Positions 60,635-64,000 of a DNA stretch of 64,000 nucleotides are shown here, piece by piece. Below the pieces are notes generated by a model, which was not told where the DNA came from, did not search any database, and saw only the letters and a program-made list of their open reading frames with translations. The translations under genes were made by a program, and so were the position numbers. The DNA is taken from contig ARYC01000092.1 in the NCBI GenBank assembly GCA_000711775.1, positions 214,202-278,201 of the forward strand, given 5' to 3'. Each line of letters begins with the position of its first letter. Position 1 is the first letter of the stretch. The stretch comes from Oxytricha trifallax. Its lineage: Eukaryota > Ciliophora > Spirotrichea > Sporadotrichida > Oxytrichidae.

Positions 60635-63191
60635 TCAATAGAAATTATTGCTATCTTCCTCATTTTAATAATTTATATTTTAGTAATTTTAATATGGTTG
60701 CTGATAGTTGTTCTACTGCTCCTGTTACTCTTGATAGTATTGATAGTTGAGCATACTGTCACCAGTCTATTCCAAACCACCCTCATGATTATCAACCTAG
60801 AACGTGCCATTTCCATTATCATAGGCATAACTTTAAAAGTTATTGGGATCCTGATAAATAAGATCTTAGCTTTAAACTTCATGACAAATCTGCTCCATTT
60901 GCAGTCTATACGAAGAAGGTGGCTTGAATTTCCTTTGCATCTATTCAAGTTCATAGGGGTTCGAAAATATGGTGTTGAAGCCATCTGCACAGGTGGTTCC
61001 TAGAGCGAAGGGGTTCTCATATTGATTTGTTAAGTAGGGCATTTGAGGGTTAAACTTGTGTTGCTGTCTCATATTCTGAATCATGTTCTAATGCATCATC
61101 ATTTCTTGAGATTAAAAAATTATTGATGGTTATCAGTTTTCATATAAGACTAAATTTAATTTAGATTGTTAGAGCATCTTCTAGACCTCTTCAGATTCAA
61201 ATAGCTACTAGATATCAATAAATGAAGATTCAGGTTTAGCAAAAGCTTGCTAAATTTTGAACTATTTCATCTGAAAATAAGACTTGAATTCAAATTGCTT
61301 GGGTGCAATTAACTCTTCTGAGTTGTTTATCAAATCTTTTTGAGTTTAAGTCTGGTTAGAGGCAAATGGGGATTTTGTGGAATCAAAAAGAGTTGAAGAA
61401 TGAGGCTAAAATCTCTTTAGATCTTAATTCGAGCCTGTAGTTTAATTAAATGAAAAACAGCTTTCTAAAGATTATTCACTTAATTTTAAACCATTTTGAG
61501 TTTAATAACTTTCTTAAGAATTATAATATAGTTGAAGAAAAATCTACTTTTTTTGCAAAAGCACTGTTTATAGCAGTAGGGTTAGACTATCTTTCTGAGA
61601 TTATATTTGAAAATCGCTTGTTTAACTCCTTCCTATTATCTTAAACCTACTACTTATTGACCTCTTCATCTTCTTCGGGAATCTCTTATACTTGCTTCTT
61701 ACCTGTAAACTCTTTGAAAATCCTCTTTTTTGGTTCACCTAATGCTCCCATCCTGACATTTGAGGTGTTAAAGACTTGATTAATGTTTTGTTTCTTCTCC
61801 TCTTCCAGCTCTTCCTTGATTTCTTGATGCATGGATATATCTCTTTTTGGAAGGTTTTTGACTGAACTTCTGGCTGACAGATCTTTCTGAGATAGTTGCT
61901 AGTTCTACTACTGAATTTTTGCTTAGAATGGATTGTTGAAGGCTCTAGGCAAAATCTTAAATCAATAATTCTTATTTAGAAACATTAAAAGATTATCTGA
62001 AATTAAAAAGATAATATGATCTTATTCTATTTTATAAAATACTGTCAGATGTTTAGATAACATTATCTTTCTACTGTTTTAGTACATCTATGAATCTACT
62101 TGATTTCTCCCCTGGGATAAATTGGAAAAACTCACCGAATTGCTTGTGCTATAATGAACATATATTATTTACAAAATATTGTATTTACTTGCGGAGGATT
62201 CTCTTTTTGCTTGTTTAATTTTGGCATTTAATTAATTATAGATTCGCTCCTAATTTCAAGATTTTAATGCGACCTATAATGAGCTTATCAAATTAAATTA
62301 AGTCCTTTAAATGTAAAATATCCCTTTTAATTATTGAGAGATCAATATTTATCTTTGAAATATTTAAGAATGCTCATTGATGTCTTATCGTTTTATTTAC
62401 AATTATTAGCAATTATATTTCTAACTTCTTACTTGTAATTATCTTTTATACCACCCTAGCATGTTTATTAATTGTCTTACAATAACTTTGAATTCACTTA
62501 GCTTTGATCCGAACTTTTTCCACTTTCTCCAATTTATTCACTCTAAGGTTTTATGTTTATCTATTTTAGCTCAATAGATCTATTCTTCATGTATTTTAAT
62601 TGGTTATTCTGTTAAATTTAACTCTTATCTGATTTATGATACCCTTATTTGATGACGTGATTGTAGTTGTTGTCTCTCAAATATTCTCTACTTGATATTA
62701 CTAACTTGAAACGTTTAGTTTAACTGTCTATGCTCTCATTTAAACTGTCATTTGGCAAAAGCATCCTGTTTGATTGAATTTGCTTCAATTAGAGTTCACT
62801 CTATTCATTAAGTTTTATGTTCTTTAATGGTTCAAGATTCTGCTTTGTACTTATATCATGAAGTTTGAGCAGTTATAGACTTTAAGAAGTATTTGAATTT
62901 TCTTAAGGTTTAAAGTTTATCTCTGAGTATATTGCGCTTTTACCAACTATTCTTCGACTGCTTAAGACAGCACTTGGCAACTATGATTAACTTTCGTAAT
63001 TTGGATCATAGTCACAGCAGTCATTGTAGTTAATTTGGGATTTTTAGATTGATAGTCTCCTCCTCAAACTTTCGTTCTGAAATGGAGAGTCTCTATTTTA
63101 CGATAGCATCTATTGATGCTTTTAGAGATTCTCAAAGTACTATATATAAGCATTTTATTTCTTAAGTTCTTGAGAAGATTCCTTCGAGTGC
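60635..63191 (-). CDS. Large Gln/Asn/Ser-rich protein, 5' end interrupted by a TBE
   Basis: Minus-strand coding segments run from the TBE junction (63191) to TGA 60637-60635. Pieces: about 63190-62490 (QKSQINYNDCCDYDPNYESQ), 62290-62165 (NLEIRSESIINQMPKLNKQK), 62155-62050 (KQFGEFFQFIPGEKSSRFID), 61960-61600 (DLSARSSVKNLPKRDISMHQ; EIKEELEEEKKQNINQVFNT), about 61440-61150 and 61110-60635 (MQRKFKPPSSYRLQMEQICH). IESs separate them. Rich in Gln, Asn, Ser and Lys, with no recognised domain. The frame is open right up to the TBE target triplet AGT (63192-63194), so the 5' end of the gene lies beyond the transposon and outside this window. Confidence 0.6.
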
Positions 63192-63194
63192 AGT

Positions 63195-63333
63195 CAAAAC
63201 CCCAAAACCCTTTCAGTAGTTTGATTGAGTTTTTGATTGATAAAAGTAGACTATTAGTGCATACTTTATTAGGGTTTTAATAGGGTTTATGTAGGGGTTT
63301 AATGTTTAAATATTAGTATTTTAAGTGAGTATA
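63195..63333 (+). repeat. TBE terminal inverted repeat (left end, right element)
   Basis: 139 bp, 137 of them identical to the reverse complement of 1713-1851. Confidence 0.93.
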
Positions 63334-63359
63334 ACAAGCGAGTTTTTAAAATATTTTAC

Positions 63360-64000
63360 ACAAACATAAGCTTAGAGTCATGTGGCAGTTCTCTGAATTT
63401 TATCTTTCTAAGTTGATGTTTGATTGTTTCTATTGTTTGTTAATTCTCTTAGCTTGGCTTGATAATAGTTGAGTATGCAAGTTCTCTGAGACCTCCATTT
63501 ATTTTATTTTTATCGAGATATTGTTTGATTCTTTGCTTAGAATCTCTCTCACCCCTGCAGCTAAAGTAATCGTTTCTTGGCATGTCGCTCTCTTTATTAT
63601 TACTGCAAGAGCCCAGATATCCCATTAAGTGTCTCCATCTCTCCAATCCTCTCTCTCTGGGAAATATCCAGGAGTGCCGTATACATTTCCTTATGCAGAG
63701 GCTTGCACTCTTTGAGATCTGTTGAAGTCAATAATATAAACTCTAAGAGGCTAAAAGTTCATCATGATGTTCTCTGGCTTTTAAGTCTCTATGAACATAA
63801 CCTAGCTTGTGAAGCTCTTCAATTCCTTCAACTATCTGCTATACTATCTAGCTAATTCATCTTTGGCATCTATTGTCAGATAAGAATTCTCTGTAAGTCA
63901 TTTCAAGTAATGGAAGCCTGAAGGCGACATGATCTTTACCAAGTAAAATAGCATCAAGCTAGATGATATGCCTGCACTCATTTAACTTTGCCTTTTAAAG
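63360..64000 (-). pseudogene. TBE 57-kDa-type protein kinase ORF, C-terminal part, frameshifted
   Basis: Minus strand shows IVEGIEELHKLGYVHRDLK, then after a 1-nt shift KPENIMMNFQPLRVYIIDFN, GNVYGTPGYFPEREDWRDGD and TQWDIWALAVII, then after another shift KESDMPRNDYFSCRGERDSK. This is a protein kinase catalytic domain (HRDLKPEN, GTPGY) and matches the kinase-bearing 57-kDa ORF of TBE elements; its zinc-finger part would lie beyond the window. The DFG motif reads DFN. At least two or three frameshifts (near 63900, 63770 and 63610) show decay. Confidence 0.8.

Larger units (their letters stand above)
63192..64000 (-). mobile_element. TBE-family transposon, left-hand part (decayed)
   Basis: Begins after target triplet AGT (63192-63194) with CAAAACCCCAAAACCC at 63195. 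The 139-bp terminal repeat (63195-63333) matches that of the first TBE. Beyond it, on the minus strand, lies the C-terminal part of the 57-kDa-type kinase ORF. Orientation is the same as the left element: kinase end on the left, transposase end on the right. The right part is outside the window. Confidence 0.9.

Noticed and set aside
60698..61003. A hydrophobic plus-strand ORF (MLIVVLLLLLLLIVLIV...) resembling a membrane protein.
   Set aside because: Antisense of CAA/CAG/TAA/TAG-rich Gln codons of the minus-strand gene at 60635-63191; not a real hydrophobic helix.
63192..63450. The TBE kinase frame seems to run through the whole terminal repeat and end in a TGA completed by the first base of the ANT target.
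   Set aside because: Attractive because ANT would always supply the A, but the kinase ORF here has several frameshifts, so the true frame is uncertain, and with only TGA as a stop a 46-codon repeat is often open by chance.
1..64000. CRISPR arrays, bacterial operons, ribosome binding sites, rho-independent terminators.
   Set aside because: No such structures were seen and the sequence is eukaryotic.
1..64000. tRNA and rRNA genes.
   Set aside because: Scanning by eye for T-loop (GGTTCGAATCC-like) and rRNA core motifs found nothing convincing; a covariance-model search would be decisive.

Overview
This window looks like germline (micronuclear) DNA of a spirotrich ciliate of the Oxytricha/Sterkiella/Stylonychia type. 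Four things support this. (1) Every long conserved protein reads only if TAA and TAG are glutamine and TGA is the sole stop; for example, the dynein AAA4 P-loop GVGGSGKQ uses TAA for its Gln near 31232. (2) The window is bounded by two TBE-type transposons with long inverted termini ending in telomere-like C4A4C4A4, next to ANT target triplets. (3) Coding segments (MDSs) are interrupted by short AT-rich inserts (IESs) flanked by short direct repeats (pointers), and removing one pointer copy plus the insert restores the frame. (4) At least two genes are scrambled. The species cannot be fixed from the sequence alone.

Layout. 1-1851 is the right end of a decayed TBE. 1861-2496 is a leucine-rich repeat ORF. 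2825-6586 is a Q/N/S-rich coiled-coil gene (+). 6600-7215 is a GC-richer block with an unidentified minus-strand ORF. 7525-10922 (-) and 11426-12485 (-) are a coiled-coil gene and a Gly-rich gene. 13027-17075 (+) is eIF3a. 17507-19653 (+) is an Asn/Gln/Ser-rich gene. From 19789 to 56739 lies one axonemal dynein heavy chain gene in four separated blocks, with other genes lodged between them: a membrane protein (32591-35116, -), a Gln/Asn-rich protein (about 35353-37930, -) carrying a 54-bp-TIR element, isoleucyl-tRNA synthetase (itself split and permuted), DENR (43881-45337, +), an IES-free hypothetical gene (46754-48319, -), a protein kinase (48852-53056, +) and a small basic protein. 56875-63191 carries a coiled-coil gene, an IES-free hypothetical gene, an ARF-like GTPase and a large disordered-protein gene that runs into the second TBE (63195-64000).

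Main discovery: the dynein blocks lie, in protein order, at 19789-32471 (+), 55984-56739 (+), 40689-38035 (-, inverted) and 45435-46601 (+). They are joined by exact pointers of 17, 15 and 12 bp. IleRS lies at 43519-40735 (-) followed in protein order by 55876-54286 (-), joined by a 12-bp pointer. The IleRS junction ends sit 45 bp and 107 bp from dynein junction ends, so the two genes are broken at the same two chromosomal sites. Recognised gene products are largely ciliary (dynein) and translational (IleRS, eIF3a, DENR); many of the others are low-complexity proteins without a recognisable function. IES edges without a stated pointer are approximate.
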